Source of the DNA: an uncultured Bacteroides sp.
Lineage (GTDB): Bacteria; Bacteroidota; Bacteroidia; Bacteroidales; Bacteroidaceae
Length of the DNA stretch: 64,000 nucleotides
Direction: 5' to 3'
Assembly: GCA_947074205.1 (NCBI GenBank)
Contig: CAMTOQ010000012.1
Span: 1 to 64,000 of the forward strand
In this document: positions 17,142 through 26,922 of the stretch, piece by piece
Layout of the letters: each line of letters begins with the position of its first letter
Position numbering within the stretch: position 1 is the stretch's first letter
Position numbers and translations under genes: made by a program
The notes under the pieces: model-generated
Seen by the model: the letters and a program-made list of their open reading frames with translations, nothing else
The model's database searches: none
What the model was told of the DNA's origin: nothing

Positions 17142-18968
17142 ATGGAAGGTGTAACTCGTAAGCAAGACTTAGGCTACCTAAAAGGGATCATCACAAACCT
17201 ACCCGAAAAGCCTGGGGTATATCAATACCTCAACGCGGAAGATGTGGTGATCTATGTAGGTAAGGCAAAGAATCTAAAGCGACGAGTTTCATCTTACTTT
17301 AATCGCACTCACGAACCGGGCAAAACGCGCGTGCTAGTGAGCAAGATTATCGACATTCGCTACATCGTGGTAAATACCGAAGAGGATGCATTGTTGCTCG
17401 AAAACAATCTAATCAAGAAGTATAAACCACGCTACAATGTATTGCTGAAGGACGATAAAACCTACCCTTCTATCTGCGTACAAAACGAATATTTCCCGCG
17501 TGTGTTTAGCACAAGGAAGATCATTCGAAATGGTTCGACCTACTTTGGTCCCTATAGCCATTTACCTTCTATGTTTGCCGTATTGGATTTGATTAAACAT
17601 CTCTATCCTCTCCGCACGTGTAAACACAATCTTTCGCCCGAGAACATCAGCGAAGGCAAGTTTAAGTTGTGCCTGGAATATCATATTAAACGATGTGCCG
17701 GCCCTTGTGTTGGGCTACAATCATCGGAAGACTACCTAGCAAACATACGCGAGATTCGCGAGATATTGAAGGGAAATACCAAAGAGGTGAGCAAACATCT
17801 GTTACAACAGATGGAAAAGCTGGCAGCAGAGATGCGTTTTGAAGAAGCACAAAAAGTCAAAGAACGCTATCTATTGATAGAAAACTATCGCTCTAGATCG
17901 GAGGTGGTGAGCACCATCTTCCACAATGTAGATGTATTTTCCATTGAAGAAGACGAAGGTGCTGCATTTATCAACTACTTGCACATTGCCAATGGAGCCA
18001 TCAATCAAGCCTTCACTTTCGAGTATAAAAAGCGAATGGACGAGAGCAAAGAAGAGCTCTTGGCATTGGGCCTAGCCGAGATGCGCGAGCGCTATAAAAG
18101 CGATTCACGCGAAATTATTGTCCCCTTTGAAATGGATATCGAGCTAGAAGGTATTACCTTTACCGTTCCACAAAGGGGAGATAAAAAGAAGCTTTTAGAC
18201 CTATCGCGACTAAACGTGAAGCAGTATAAAGCCGACCGTATGAAGCAGTCCGAGAAGCTCAATCCTGAGCAACGCACAGTTCGCTTACTGAAAGAGATCC
18301 AACAAGAGCTGCATTTAGATCGTCTGCCGCATCAGATTGAATGTTTCGACAACTCGAATATTTCGGGTAGCGATGCGGTGGCCGCTTGTGTAGTATTCAA
18401 GCAAGGTAAACCTTCTAAGAAAGACTATCGCAAGTATATCATCAAGACCGTAGAAGGTCCGGACGACTATGCTTCGATGAAAGAGGTCGTTTTGCGTCGA
18501 TATAAGCGCGCCATTGAAGAGGAAACCCCTCTACCCGACCTGATACTTACCGATGGTGGAAAAGGTCAAATGACGGTCGTAAAAGAAGCCCTCGACGAGT
18601 TGGGTATTTCTATACCTATTGGCGGTTTGGCCAAGGACAGAAAACACCGCACGTCAGAGTTGCTTTATGGATTTCCGCAGCAGACAATTGGTGTAAAACA
18701 AGGCACGCCATTGTTTCGATTACTGGAGCAGATTCAGAACGAAGTGCACCGATTTGCCATCACTTTCCATCGTGATAAGCGAAGCAAACGACAAACCGAA
18801 TCGGCACTCGATAAGATTAAAGGTATCGGCGATAAGACGAAAACCTTGCTGCTACAAGAGTTCAAAAGCGTGAAGCGAATCAAGGAAGCTTCCATAGATG
18901 ATCTGGCAGCATTGATAGGACAAAGTAAAGCAAAAACTATAAAAGAGGGGCTGGAACAGAACCCGTAA
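17142..18968 (+). CDS. uvrC: Excinuclease ABC subunit C
   Basis: UvrC makes both incisions flanking a lesion in nucleotide excision repair, after UvrA and UvrB locate it. The N-terminal GIY-YIG nuclease domain has PGVYQYL and IYVGKAKNLKRRV within residues 20-50. A UVR motif lies near 225 (EMRFEEAQKVKERY). The RNase H-like second nuclease has ECFDNSNISGSDAVAA and LILTDGGKGQ. Helix-hairpin-helix repeats at the C-terminus include IKGIGDKTKTLLLQEF. The 608-aa length is standard. It is followed 24 bases later by dtd. Confidence 0.97.
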   Translation: MEGVTRKQDLGYLKGIITNLPEKPGVYQYLNAEDVVIYVGKAKNLKRRVSSYFNRTHEPGKTRVLVSKIIDIRYIVVNTEEDALLLENNLIKKYKPRYNVLLKDDKTYPSICVQNEYFPRVFSTRKIIRNGSTYFGPYSHLPSMFAVLDLIKHLYPLRTCKHNLSPENISEGKFKLCLEYHIKRCAGPCVGLQSSEDYLANIREIREILKGNTKEVSKHLLQQMEKLAAEMRFEEAQKVKERYLLIENYRSRSEVVSTIFHNVDVFSIEEDEGAAFINYLHIANGAINQAFTFEYKKRMDESKEELLALGLAEMRERYKSDSREIIVPFEMDIELEGITFTVPQRGDKKKLLDLSRLNVKQYKADRMKQSEKLNPEQRTVRLLKEIQQELHLDRLPHQIECFDNSNISGSDAVAACVVFKQGKPSKKDYRKYIIKTVEGPDDYASMKEVVLRRYKRAIEEETPLPDLILTDGGKGQMTVVKEALDELGISIPIGGLAKDRKHRTSELLYGFPQQTIGVKQGTPLFRLLEQIQNEVHRFAITFHRDKRSKRQTESALDKIKGIGDKTKTLLLQEFKSVKRIKEASIDDLAALIGQSKAKTIKEGLEQNP

Positions 18969-18992
18969 TTATTAAGCAAATTATTAAGCAGA

Positions 18993-19445
18993 ATGAGAGT
19001 AGTAATTCAACGCGTTACAGAGGCATCGGTGACTATAGAGGGGGTGTGCAAATCGGCCATCACAAATGGCCTGCTTGTATTGGTAGGCATTGAGACGGAA
19101 GACGGCAAAGAAGATATAGATTGGCTATGCAAGAAGATTACCGGACTGCGTATATTCAATGATGAGGAGGGTGTAATGAACCGCTCAGTAATGGATATCG
19201 ATGGAGAGATTCTAGTGATTAGCCAGTTTACGCTACACGCATCGACTAAAAAGGGCAACCGGCCTTCTTATATTAAGGCGGCGAAGCACGAAATATCGGT
19301 CCCACTCTACGAACAATTCTGCGAGCAATTGAGTTGTTGTTTAGGTAAACCTGTAGGTACGGGCGAGTTTGGCGCAGATATGAAAGTTCGCCTGCTCAAC
19401 GACGGACCTGTAACAATAGTAATGGACACTAAAAACAAAGAGTGA
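18993..19445 (+). CDS. dtd: D-aminoacyl-tRNA deacylase
   Basis: Dtd hydrolyses D-amino acids (and glycine) from mischarged tRNAs, protecting translation. The 150-aa protein begins with MRVVIQRV, has the SQFTL motif in ISQFTLHAS and the C-terminal cis-Gly-Pro motif in NDGPVTI, the two halves of the active site. It forms a dimer in known structures. Its stop codon overlaps the start of the MazG-like gene by one base, which suggests translational coupling. Confidence 0.96.
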   Translation: MRVVIQRVTEASVTIEGVCKSAITNGLLVLVGIETEDGKEDIDWLCKKITGLRIFNDEEGVMNRSVMDIDGEILVISQFTLHASTKKGNRPSYIKAAKHEISVPLYEQFCEQLSCCLGKPVGTGEFGADMKVRLLNDGPVTIVMDTKNKE

Positions 19446-19771
19446 TGACGCTAGACGAGCTGCAAAAACAGGTGGATGGGTGGATTAAAACCTACGGAGT
19501 GCGCTATTTTAGCGAGCTCACCAATATGACAATACTCACCGAGGAGGTAGGCGAATTGGCACGCTGCATGGCACGCAAATATGGCGATCAGTCGTTCAAA
19601 GCGGGCGAGAAAGACAATCTAGCCGACGAGATGGCGGATGTATTGTGGGTGCTTACCTGCTTGGCCAACCAAACAGGTGTGGACCTCACCGAAGCCATGA
19701 ATCGAAATATCGAGAAGAAAACCAACAGAGATAAAGATAGACATATAAATAATCCCAAATTAAATTCATAA
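19445..19771 (+). CDS. MazG-like nucleotide pyrophosphohydrolase
   Basis: This small (108-aa) all-alpha NTP pyrophosphohydrolase contains the metal-binding pattern of the family: LTEEVGELAR (EExxE-like) in the first half and NLADEMADVLW (ExxD) in the second. Such enzymes hydrolyse non-canonical or excess nucleoside triphosphates to monophosphates. The ATG at 19445 overlaps the dtd stop codon; a GTG three bases earlier is possible but less likely. It is followed four bases later by deoC, so dtd, this gene and deoC likely form one transcript. Confidence 0.88.
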   Translation: MTLDELQKQVDGWIKTYGVRYFSELTNMTILTEEVGELARCMARKYGDQSFKAGEKDNLADEMADVLWVLTCLANQTGVDLTEAMNRNIEKKTNRDKDRHINNPKLNS

Positions 19772-19775
19772 GAGT

Positions 19776-20666
19776 ATGGAAACAAATAGCAAATACCGCG
19801 ATGCATTAGCGAAGTACAACACCAATCTTGACGATGCTGATATCCAAAAGAAGGTAGCCGACCTTATCGCTAACAAAGTAGCCGAAAACGATACGTTGGA
19901 GGTGAAGAAATTGATGTTCAACTGCATCGACCTTACTACTCTCAACGTGACCGATAACGACGAGAGCGTGATGAAATTTACTCAAAAGGTAAACGAATTT
20001 GATGATAAATATCCTGAGTTGAAAAACGTAGGTGCTATCTGTGTATACCCTAACTTCGCAGAAGTGGTGAAAGATACATTGGATGTAGAAGGTATCGGTA
20101 TCGCTTGCGTTGCTGCCTGCTTCCCTACTTCACAATCGTTCATCGAAGTAAAAATTGCAGAGACAGCTATGGCGGTAGCCGATGGTGCTACAGAGATCGA
20201 TATCGTTATTTCGGTAGGTAAGTTTCTTGCTGGCGACTACGAAACAATGTGCGAAGAGATCATGGAACTAAAAGCTGCTTGTAAAGATGCACACTTGAAG
20301 GTGATCCTTGAAACTGGCGCACTCAAAACAGCTAGCAACATCAAGAAGGCTTCCATCTTATCGATGTATTCGGGCGCTGACTTTATCAAGACCTCTACAG
20401 GCAAATTAGAGCCTGCTGCTACACCCGAAGCGGCTTATGTGATGTGTCAGGCTATCCGCGAATATTATGACCTTACAGGGCTTAAAATCGGCTTTAAACC
20501 AGCTGGTGGCGTAAGCACTGTTCACGATGCATTGGTATATTACACAATCGTAAAAGAACTTTTGGGCAAAGAGTGGTTGAACAACGAACTGTTCCGTATC
20601 GGTACAAGCCGTTTGGCTAATCTACTTTTGTCGGAAATCACTGGCGAAGAGACTAAATTCTTCTAA
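19776..20666 (+). CDS. deoC: Deoxyribose-phosphate aldolase
   Basis: DeoC cleaves 2-deoxyribose 5-phosphate to glyceraldehyde 3-phosphate and acetaldehyde in deoxynucleoside catabolism. The TIM-barrel protein has the Schiff-base Lys205 in DFIKTSTGK, and GFKPAGGVST supplies the second conserved Lys. At 296 aa it is longer than short bacterial DeoC; the extra N-terminal 40-50 residues match the longer class seen in Bacteroidetes. The gene ends at a strong hairpin shared with the convergent prenyl synthase gene. Confidence 0.95.
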   Translation: METNSKYRDALAKYNTNLDDADIQKKVADLIANKVAENDTLEVKKLMFNCIDLTTLNVTDNDESVMKFTQKVNEFDDKYPELKNVGAICVYPNFAEVVKDTLDVEGIGIACVAACFPTSQSFIEVKIAETAMAVADGATEIDIVISVGKFLAGDYETMCEEIMELKAACKDAHLKVILETGALKTASNIKKASILSMYSGADFIKTSTGKLEPAATPEAAYVMCQAIREYYDLTGLKIGFKPAGGVSTVHDALVYYTIVKELLGKEWLNNELFRIGTSRLANLLLSEITGEETKFF

Positions 20667-20705
20667 AGATAAGAGCAAAAAGAGCCTTCTGTGGAAGGCA
20701 ATAAA

Positions 20706-20737
20706 AAAGGATTATTCCGGCAACGGAGTAATCCTTT
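20706..20737. terminator. Bidirectional terminator between deoC and prenyl synthase
   Basis: A 14-bp stem (20706-20719 with 20724-20737, one G-T wobble) with a four-base loop sits between convergent genes. A-rich and T-rich flanks suit termination in both directions. Confidence 0.8.
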
Positions 20738-20763
20738 CTTGTTATATAGTGGTAGTAGATTAA

Positions 20764-21738
20764 CTATTTTGAGCGATCAATAACGTAGTTGATGTAGTGA
20801 TTCAATGAATCTTTAATGGGCGAATCGGGAAACTGATTCAAGATATCGATTGCCTTTTGACGATAGTTGTGCATCACCTCCTCGGCATACTCTATCCCTC
20901 CGTTCTTCTTCGTATAATCAATTAAAGAGGCAATCTCTTCCGAAGAAGCTGTGCCCTCTTTAATGCGATGAGCCAAAGAAGTAGCCCAAGCATCTTTCTT
21001 CTGATTCAACACATAGAGCACCGGCAACGTCAATTTGCCTTCAATCATATCGTTCCCGGTAGGCTTGCCAATCTCCGAACTATCCGAATAATCAAATATA
21101 TCGTCTTTAATTTGGAAACAGATACCGATGTAGTCACCGAGTTGAGAAAGGTGTGTAGCGAGCTCCTGACTGGCTCTAGTAGAGATAGCCGCAGCGTGTG
21201 TGCAGGTCTCGAAAAGGATAGCTGTTTTCTTACGAATCACATCGAAATAAACAAGTTCAGAGAACTCTGAATTGGAGATATTAGCGAGTTGAAGAATCTC
21301 ACCATCAGCTAATGTTCTACCCAGAGTGGCCACTACATTAACTATATCGCAATTGTAGGTTAAGCCAGCGTGTTTAAGACTTGTTGCCAGCAAGAAATCT
21401 CCCACCAGTACAGAGACTTTATTATTGAAAATAGCATTGGCAGATAGCTGACCACGGCGTTCAGTGCTCTCATCTACGATGTCATCGTGCACCAAACTGG
21501 CTGTGTGAAGCATTTCCAGTGAAGCTGCTGCATGTAATGTTTCGTCGGTGATGTCGCCCACCAAACGGGCGGCCAGAAACACAAGAATGGGACGCATCAT
21601 CTTACCATTCTTATTCATTATATGCGCCAGTGCACTGTTCAATAAATCGTTATTACTATTCAGCGATTCATTGAAGAGCTGGTTGAACTTAGCCAGTTCA
21701 TTTTCGATGGGTAATTTAATGAGCGTTAAGCTATCCAT
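20764..21738 (-). CDS. Polyprenyl diphosphate synthase (octaprenyl-type)
   Basis: This trans-prenyltransferase adds isopentenyl units to an allylic diphosphate, probably making the side chain of menaquinone. The two aspartate-rich motifs are DDIVD at 85-89 (with the downstream ERRG) and DDIFD at 212-216, both intact for magnesium-diphosphate binding. The 324-aa length matches IspB/HepT-type long-chain synthases rather than farnesyl diphosphate synthases. Exact chain length cannot be read with confidence. It is a single gene, divergent from polA. Confidence 0.9.
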   Translation of the reverse strand: MDSLTLIKLPIENELAKFNQLFNESLNSNNDLLNSALAHIMNKNGKMMRPILVFLAARLVGDITDETLHAAASLEMLHTASLVHDDIVDESTERRGQLSANAIFNNKVSVLVGDFLLATSLKHAGLTYNCDIVNVVATLGRTLADGEILQLANISNSEFSELVYFDVIRKKTAILFETCTHAAAISTRASQELATHLSQLGDYIGICFQIKDDIFDYSDSSEIGKPTGNDMIEGKLTLPVLYVLNQKKDAWATSLAHRIKEGTASSEEIASLIDYTKKNGGIEYAEEVMHNYRQKAIDILNQFPDSPIKDSLNHYINYVIDRSK

Positions 21739-21756
21739 ATAAATACTATTTTACCA

Positions 21757-21764
21757 CAAAAGTA
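21757..21764 (-). promoter_or_regulatory. -7 promoter box of the prenyl synthase gene
   Basis: The reverse strand reads TACTTTTG (TAnnTTTG), 18 bases before the ATG at 21738. The -33 side is T-rich with no exact TTTG. Confidence 0.4.
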
Positions 21765-21834
21765 ATAATAAAACAGTAAGTCGCTGTTTTTTTAGTAATT
21801 TTACAGTGAAAAATCAACATAAAGTGGTGAAATA

Positions 21835-24645
21835 ATGGATAAGAATAACAAACTGTTCCTTCTGGATGCCTACGCCTTGATCTATAGAGCCTATTATGCC
21901 TTTATCAAGAACCCACGCATCAACTCAAAAGGATTGAATACTTCGGCCATTCTAGGCTTTGTCAATACCCTAGAGGACGTGCTGAAAAAAGAACAACCTA
22001 CCCACATCGGTATCGCTTTCGACCCTGCCGGTCCCACCTTCCGCCACGAGCTTTTCGAAGAATATAAGGCACAACGTGAGGCTACTCCCGAGGGGATTAA
22101 GCTGGCTGTGCCTATCATTAAAGAGGTGATTAATGCCTACCGCATTCCTATACTCGAAGTGCCGGGCTTTGAAGCCGATGACGTTATTGGTACTCTTGCC
22201 ACAGAAGCCGGCAAAAGGGGTATCACTACCTATATGATGACACCAGACAAGGACTATGGCCAGCTGGTGAGCGACAACGTATTTATGTATCGACCCAAAT
22301 TTGGCGACAGGGAATTCGAGACGATGGGCGTTGCCGAAGTAACTGCTAAGTATGGCATCGAACGCCCCGAACAGATCATTGATCTTTTAGGATTGATGGG
22401 TGATGCCTCGGACAACATACCGGGCTGTCCGGGTGTGGGCGAGAAGACTGCGCAAAAACTAATTGCCGAATTTGGAAGCATAGAGAATCTACTACAACAT
22501 ACCGACCAACTAAAAGGTGCACTGAAAACAAAAGTAGAGACCAACAAAGAGAAAATAGAATTCTCTCGTTTCTTGGCTACGATCAAAACTGATGTACCTA
22601 TCGAACTCGATATGGATAGTTTGAAAAAAGAGGAGCGCGACTGGGACAAGCTTCGTCAAATTTTTGATGAACTTGAATTTCGTCAGTTGGTGGACCGACT
22701 TTTCAAGAACCACACTCCTACTCCACCCGCCAACACCGAACCGGATTTGTTCAACACTCCAAGCGAGCCAAAAATAGGCGATTTGTTTGCAGAAAATCCG
22801 ACCGAGGAACAGGAAGCTGAAAAAAAATCGATTCTAGAGCGGTTAGAAAACGTAGATTACAACTACCAATTGCTTGATACAAAGGAGAAAAGAAGCGAAT
22901 TTGTTCAAAAACTATTGACAACGAAAATTTTCGCTCTAGACACGGAAACTACAGGCACCGAGCCAATGAACGCCGAACTCGTAGGATTTAGCTTTTCAAC
23001 GGCCAAACATCAGGGTGTTTACATTCCCGTTCCCGAAAATCGAGAAGAGGCAATGAAAATTGTGGCCGAGTTTCGCGAAGTGCTCGAAAATGAAAAATCG
23101 ATCAAGGTGGGACAAAACATCAAGTACGATCTTATCATGTTCGCCAATTATGGAGTTGAAGTGAAAGGGGTGATGTTCGACACGATGATTGCACACTATG
23201 TGTTGCAACCCGAGTTACGTCACAACATGGACTATCTTTCGGAAATCTACTTGAACTACCAACCTATCCCTATCGAAGACCTTATCGGCTCGAAAGGAAA
23301 AAATCAGAAGAGCATGCGCGACCTCTCTCCAGAAGAGGTATATAAGTACGCGTGCGAGGATACCGACGTGACACTCCAACTCAAAGAGGTATTGGAACAA
23401 GAGCTCGTGAAAAATCAGGCCGAGCAGTTGTTCTACGAAATAGAGATGCCATTGGTGCCGGTGTTGGTCAACATCGAACGCAACGGTGTGCGTATCGATA
23501 CCGACGCACTCAAAGCCTCATCAGAGCACTTCACCGCTAAGATGTTAGAACTAGAGAAAGAAATCTGGATATTAGCAGAAGAGGAGTTCAACGTATCGTC
23601 GCCTAAGAAGGTAGGCGAAATTCTGTTCGAGAAGCTGAAGATCTCCGAGAAAGCCAAAAAGACAAAGACAGGACAATATACCACTTCGGAAGATGTGTTG
23701 GAGAGCCTCCGTCACAAGCACCCCATCGTGGAAAAGATACTAGACTATCGTGGCTTGAAGAAGCTGTTGAGCACCTACATAGATGCTCTACCCGAACTGA
23801 TCAACCCACGCACGGGGCATATACACACCTCGTTCAACCAAACGGTGACAGCCACAGGTCGTCTAAGTTCGAGCAACCCTAACTTGCAAAACATCCCTAT
23901 CCGCGACGACAACGGCAAGGAGATTCGCAAGGCGTTTATCCCCGAACAAGGATGCCTATTCTTCTCGGCCGACTACTCGCAGATTGAACTACGCATCATG
24001 GCCCACCTCAGTGGTGATAAGAATATGATTGACGCCTTTAACAGCGGTCACGATATCCATGCAGCCACGGCAGCAAAGATCTACAAAGTGCCTATCAGTG
24101 AGGTGACTTCGGATATGCGCCGCAAGGCTAAGACAGCCAATTTTGGCATTATCTACGGCATCTCTGTATTCGGCCTGGCCGAACGTATGAACGTTGACCG
24201 TAAGGAAGCAAAAGAGCTGATTGAAGGCTATTTTGAGACCTATCCGGACGTGAAGCGCTACATGGACAACTGTATCAACGAAGCTCGCGAAGATGGCTTT
24301 GTAGAGACTGTATTCCACCGCAAACGTTTCTTGCCGGATATCAACTCGCGCAACTCCATCGTGCGAGGTTATGCAGAGCGAAATGCCATCAACGCACCGA
24401 TTCAAGGTAGTGCTGCCGACATCATCAAAGTAGCTATGATACGTATCTACCACCGCCTGAAAAATGAAGGTCTACAAACCAAAATGATTCTACAGGTACA
24501 TGATGAATTGAACTTCAGCGTTCCGGTTCACGAGCAGTTATTTTTACAAAGTTTGGTCATCGAGGAGATGGAACAAGCCTACAAAATGCACGTCCCCTTA
24601 CAAGCCGATTGTGGTTGGGGCAAGAACTGGTTGCAAGCACACTAG
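21835..24645 (+). CDS. polA: DNA polymerase I
   Basis: PolA fills gaps and removes RNA primers in repair and lagging-strand maturation. The 936-aa protein has all three domains: the 5' nuclease (residues 1-290, with FEADDVIGTLA and GDASDNIPGCPGVGEKTA), an active-looking 3'-5' exonuclease (ALDTETTG with Asp369 and Glu371), and the polymerase (DYSQIELR at 713-720, the O-helix region RRKAKTANFGIIYGIS, and HDE at 889-891). Retention of the proofreading acidic residues is notable, since several bacterial PolA proteins have lost them. It is monocistronic with its own terminator. Confidence 0.97.
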   Translation: MDKNNKLFLLDAYALIYRAYYAFIKNPRINSKGLNTSAILGFVNTLEDVLKKEQPTHIGIAFDPAGPTFRHELFEEYKAQREATPEGIKLAVPIIKEVINAYRIPILEVPGFEADDVIGTLATEAGKRGITTYMMTPDKDYGQLVSDNVFMYRPKFGDREFETMGVAEVTAKYGIERPEQIIDLLGLMGDASDNIPGCPGVGEKTAQKLIAEFGSIENLLQHTDQLKGALKTKVETNKEKIEFSRFLATIKTDVPIELDMDSLKKEERDWDKLRQIFDELEFRQLVDRLFKNHTPTPPANTEPDLFNTPSEPKIGDLFAENPTEEQEAEKKSILERLENVDYNYQLLDTKEKRSEFVQKLLTTKIFALDTETTGTEPMNAELVGFSFSTAKHQGVYIPVPENREEAMKIVAEFREVLENEKSIKVGQNIKYDLIMFANYGVEVKGVMFDTMIAHYVLQPELRHNMDYLSEIYLNYQPIPIEDLIGSKGKNQKSMRDLSPEEVYKYACEDTDVTLQLKEVLEQELVKNQAEQLFYEIEMPLVPVLVNIERNGVRIDTDALKASSEHFTAKMLELEKEIWILAEEEFNVSSPKKVGEILFEKLKISEKAKKTKTGQYTTSEDVLESLRHKHPIVEKILDYRGLKKLLSTYIDALPELINPRTGHIHTSFNQTVTATGRLSSSNPNLQNIPIRDDNGKEIRKAFIPEQGCLFFSADYSQIELRIMAHLSGDKNMIDAFNSGHDIHAATAAKIYKVPISEVTSDMRRKAKTANFGIIYGISVFGLAERMNVDRKEAKELIEGYFETYPDVKRYMDNCINEAREDGFVETVFHRKRFLPDINSRNSIVRGYAERNAINAPIQGSAADIIKVAMIRIYHRLKNEGLQTKMILQVHDELNFSVPVHEQLFLQSLVIEEMEQAYKMHVPLQADCGWGKNWLQAH

Positions 24646-24965
24646 TCTTTGCAATAGCATAAAATAAGGAAACGGATGATAGGACTTTTGCAGGTCTTAT
24701 CATCCGTTTTTTTGTTGGGACACAAGAGGGTAAATCTCAAATCAAGGGGAGAGCACTAATGCATCTTCTCAATGAGGAAAGCCATAGAAAAGTGAAATCT
24801 ATCTATAAAAAACTACAGCATATTTGTAAACTATTGTAACCACCATTAAGAACTGTAAATCAGCGTTTAGTGACCACGCCTACTCAGCGCGGTAGGTAGC
24901 TGTACTCAGCACGGTAGCAAGCCGTGGTTAGCGAGGTGAGTAGCTGTGGTTAGCAAGGCAGATGC
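24646..24965. other. Intergenic region after polA
   Basis: This 320-base gap holds the polA terminator at its left end, then about 150 bases of A-rich sequence in which I see no gene, and the 22-bp tandem-repeat element at its right end, which runs up to the stop codon of the unknown membrane protein. Confidence 0.6.
24670..24713 (+). terminator. Intrinsic terminator of polA
   Basis: A 16-bp stem (24670-24685 with 24694-24709, one G-T wobble) and eight-base loop are followed by a run of T residues to 24713, about 25 bases after the polA stop. Confidence 0.85.
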
Positions 24966-24968
24966 TTA
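24871..24968. repeat. 22-bp tandem-repeat element, copy A
   Basis: After the lead-in TGACCACGCC come four imperfect 22-bp units beginning at 24881, 24903, 24925 and 24947. Units 1 and 2 both start TACTCAGC and agree at about 18 of 22 positions; units 3 and 4 start TGGTTAGC. A related array with the same lead-in and periodicity lies at 56497-56572. It is clearly more GC-rich than its surroundings. It abuts the 3' end of the unknown membrane-protein gene. Confidence 0.75.
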
Positions 24969-26621
24969 ATGAGAGGTTTGCTCCCACTCTCCCCTATAGT
25001 TTTTCCTGAAAAATACACCTGACTCTTGGTCGCTCATCAGAAAATCACTAGAATATTTATCTTTCTTGCAGCGGACTCTACGATTTCCTATTTCGATATA
25101 AACGAAAGCTTCTTCTTCACGCTTCTCTCTTTCTCGTTTATCTTTCTCCTTATTTATCGCTTCCCAATTCTTATCATAAGTTTTAAACTCAAAACTATTA
25201 TTGTTGGAGTAAGACATCACATAGTTACATTTGTTGCATTTGCAGCTATAGTCCACATGGTAAAACTTGGTATTATAGTTAGTGATGCTATGATATAAGT
25301 CTTCGGAGGAGCGATTAAGTCTAGTATAAACATTGCTGAAAGAAAGCTTTTCGGTGTATCTACCTTGGCATTTAGGACATGAAGATTGCTCTATAGCACT
25401 CTCTGATTTACGCGTAGAGTAGTGTTCATCTCCACACTTCTTACAAGTACGAAGAACTTGAAAACTCTTGGTTATATACTTCGAGAAGTCAGCAGCACCT
25501 TTTAATTCATTATCTCCACAACCATTGTTGTAAAGCTTTATATCGGGGCCATAAGCATACTCTGTTTTGAGTAATTTCTCTGTAAAATCAAACTTATTGT
25601 GACTTTTGCAAACGGGACATATTATATCTTCTATCGCCTCGTTGCATAAGATGATAAACAGTGACATTTCAATTCCATAAGTCACCAGTAGAATCCACCA
25701 ATACGAATGCCATTTCTCAAAACTATATAACATGCAGATGTAGCAAGAGAAGAGCATTAAAACAGTTAGCAGAAACTTCGCAATGCCATTGCTCATATGA
25801 ACCATCTTTCGTATACCTTTCACTATCAGGAAACAAAGACCGCAAATAGCTGCTATAACAAGTATACTGACTACGAAATAGATTAAGAAATCAGAAAAAT
25901 AATCATTGGCAAGACTACGGTTTTTGTTCTCAACAAAACCAATCTTCGAAAGGGTAAATGCAATAATCTCATTGGCAAAAGGAAGTAAACCATAAGTGTT
26001 TCTTCTGATATCGGCGGGTATTACTACAGATTGCACCACTCTATTGTCGTCTGTTTTGAGCAGAACCCCCTCGTAACGTTTAATACCATCCATATAAACC
26101 ACATGAGGGAAATAGAATTTATTAGTCTTAAAACTACCCTCACTATAGGGTCCCCAGATGGTTTCTACTTCGGATATAGGCTTGCCCACAACATCTCCAT
26201 TATTAACCATAGAGCCACAAGTGACATACATACGTTTATTATGATCGATAAATGGTAGTGGAGATTCGGTTTCTACATAATAGGAATTTAGATAGGCGCG
26301 AGTTCCATCAGGAGCCTCAACAACCACCTTTGGATTCCCATAGTCGTAAACCTGAAAGTAGGCTTTAAGCCCTTTCGTCTTTTTTGAAAAAGTATAGGCT
26401 TTAAACTCCAACACCTTGTTGTCAGACAATACCACTTTACAGTCTTCGGTAAGCTTACAATCAATTGCAGTGAAGCCAGGTGGTGGTACTGATGGAGAGT
26501 TTTCTACAGCAGGAGTCGTGTTTGCACAGAGCAGAGAGGGTATAAAAAAGAAGATAATAAAGCAAAACAGCTTCGTGATGTTGTTAAAACCTGGCGGGCA
26601 GATCATCTTGACATAATTCAT
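24966..26621 (-). CDS. Unknown membrane protein with zinc-ribbon-like CxxC motifs
   Basis: I do not recognise this 551-aa protein. It begins with a hydrophobic signal-like segment (about 15-33), followed by a soluble region (35-240), probably extracytoplasmic, then three transmembrane helices (about 244-270, 281-300, 306-326). The C-terminal part is soluble and carries CPVC 335-338, CKKC 393-396, CPKC 415-418 and CKCNKC 460-465, spaced like zinc-ribbon knuckles. A highly charged Lys/Glu/Arg stretch at 490-505 is followed by a small basic C-terminal domain. It is AT-rich compared with its neighbours and flanked by repeat elements on both sides, which suggests acquisition. Function is not indicated. 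Confidence 0.75.
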   Translation of the reverse strand: MNYVKMICPPGFNNITKLFCFIIFFFIPSLLCANTTPAVENSPSVPPPGFTAIDCKLTEDCKVVLSDNKVLEFKAYTFSKKTKGLKAYFQVYDYGNPKVVVEAPDGTRAYLNSYYVETESPLPFIDHNKRMYVTCGSMVNNGDVVGKPISEVETIWGPYSEGSFKTNKFYFPHVVYMDGIKRYEGVLLKTDDNRVVQSVVIPADIRRNTYGLLPFANEIIAFTLSKIGFVENKNRSLANDYFSDFLIYFVVSILVIAAICGLCFLIVKGIRKMVHMSNGIAKFLLTVLMLFSCYICMLYSFEKWHSYWWILLVTYGIEMSLFIILCNEAIEDIICPVCKSHNKFDFTEKLLKTEYAYGPDIKLYNNGCGDNELKGAADFSKYITKSFQVLRTCKKCGDEHYSTRKSESAIEQSSCPKCQGRYTEKLSFSNVYTRLNRSSEDLYHSITNYNTKFYHVDYSCKCNKCNYVMSYSNNNSFEFKTYDKNWEAINKEKDKREREKREEEAFVYIEIGNRRVRCKKDKYSSDFLMSDQESGVFFRKNYRGEWEQTSH

Positions 26622-26922
26622 AATAGCATATATAAGAAGGTTAGTAATATGTTCTAATCAATAAGAGTAAAGAAGCAAGTCAATAAAGATCATTTAGACT
26701 TGCATAGGGTAAAGTTATAGATAATTTTTAAAGTGGATGTCACTTAAATTAACTTTTGGCTGCAAGGAGTAAAATTCCCTCATTTACAATAACCCAAAAT
26801 GATTAAAACTTTAATATTGATATGTATAGAGGGAGCAACATCGGCTCATTGCACTGTATAGAACGTGGCATAAAGGATGTTGCAATAGGGGACACAGCAT
26901 CAGCGTCCTGAATCCATAAGAT

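Noticed and set aside
24871..24968. CRISPR-like array.
   Set aside because: The 22-bp units are contiguous without spacers and no cas gene is present.
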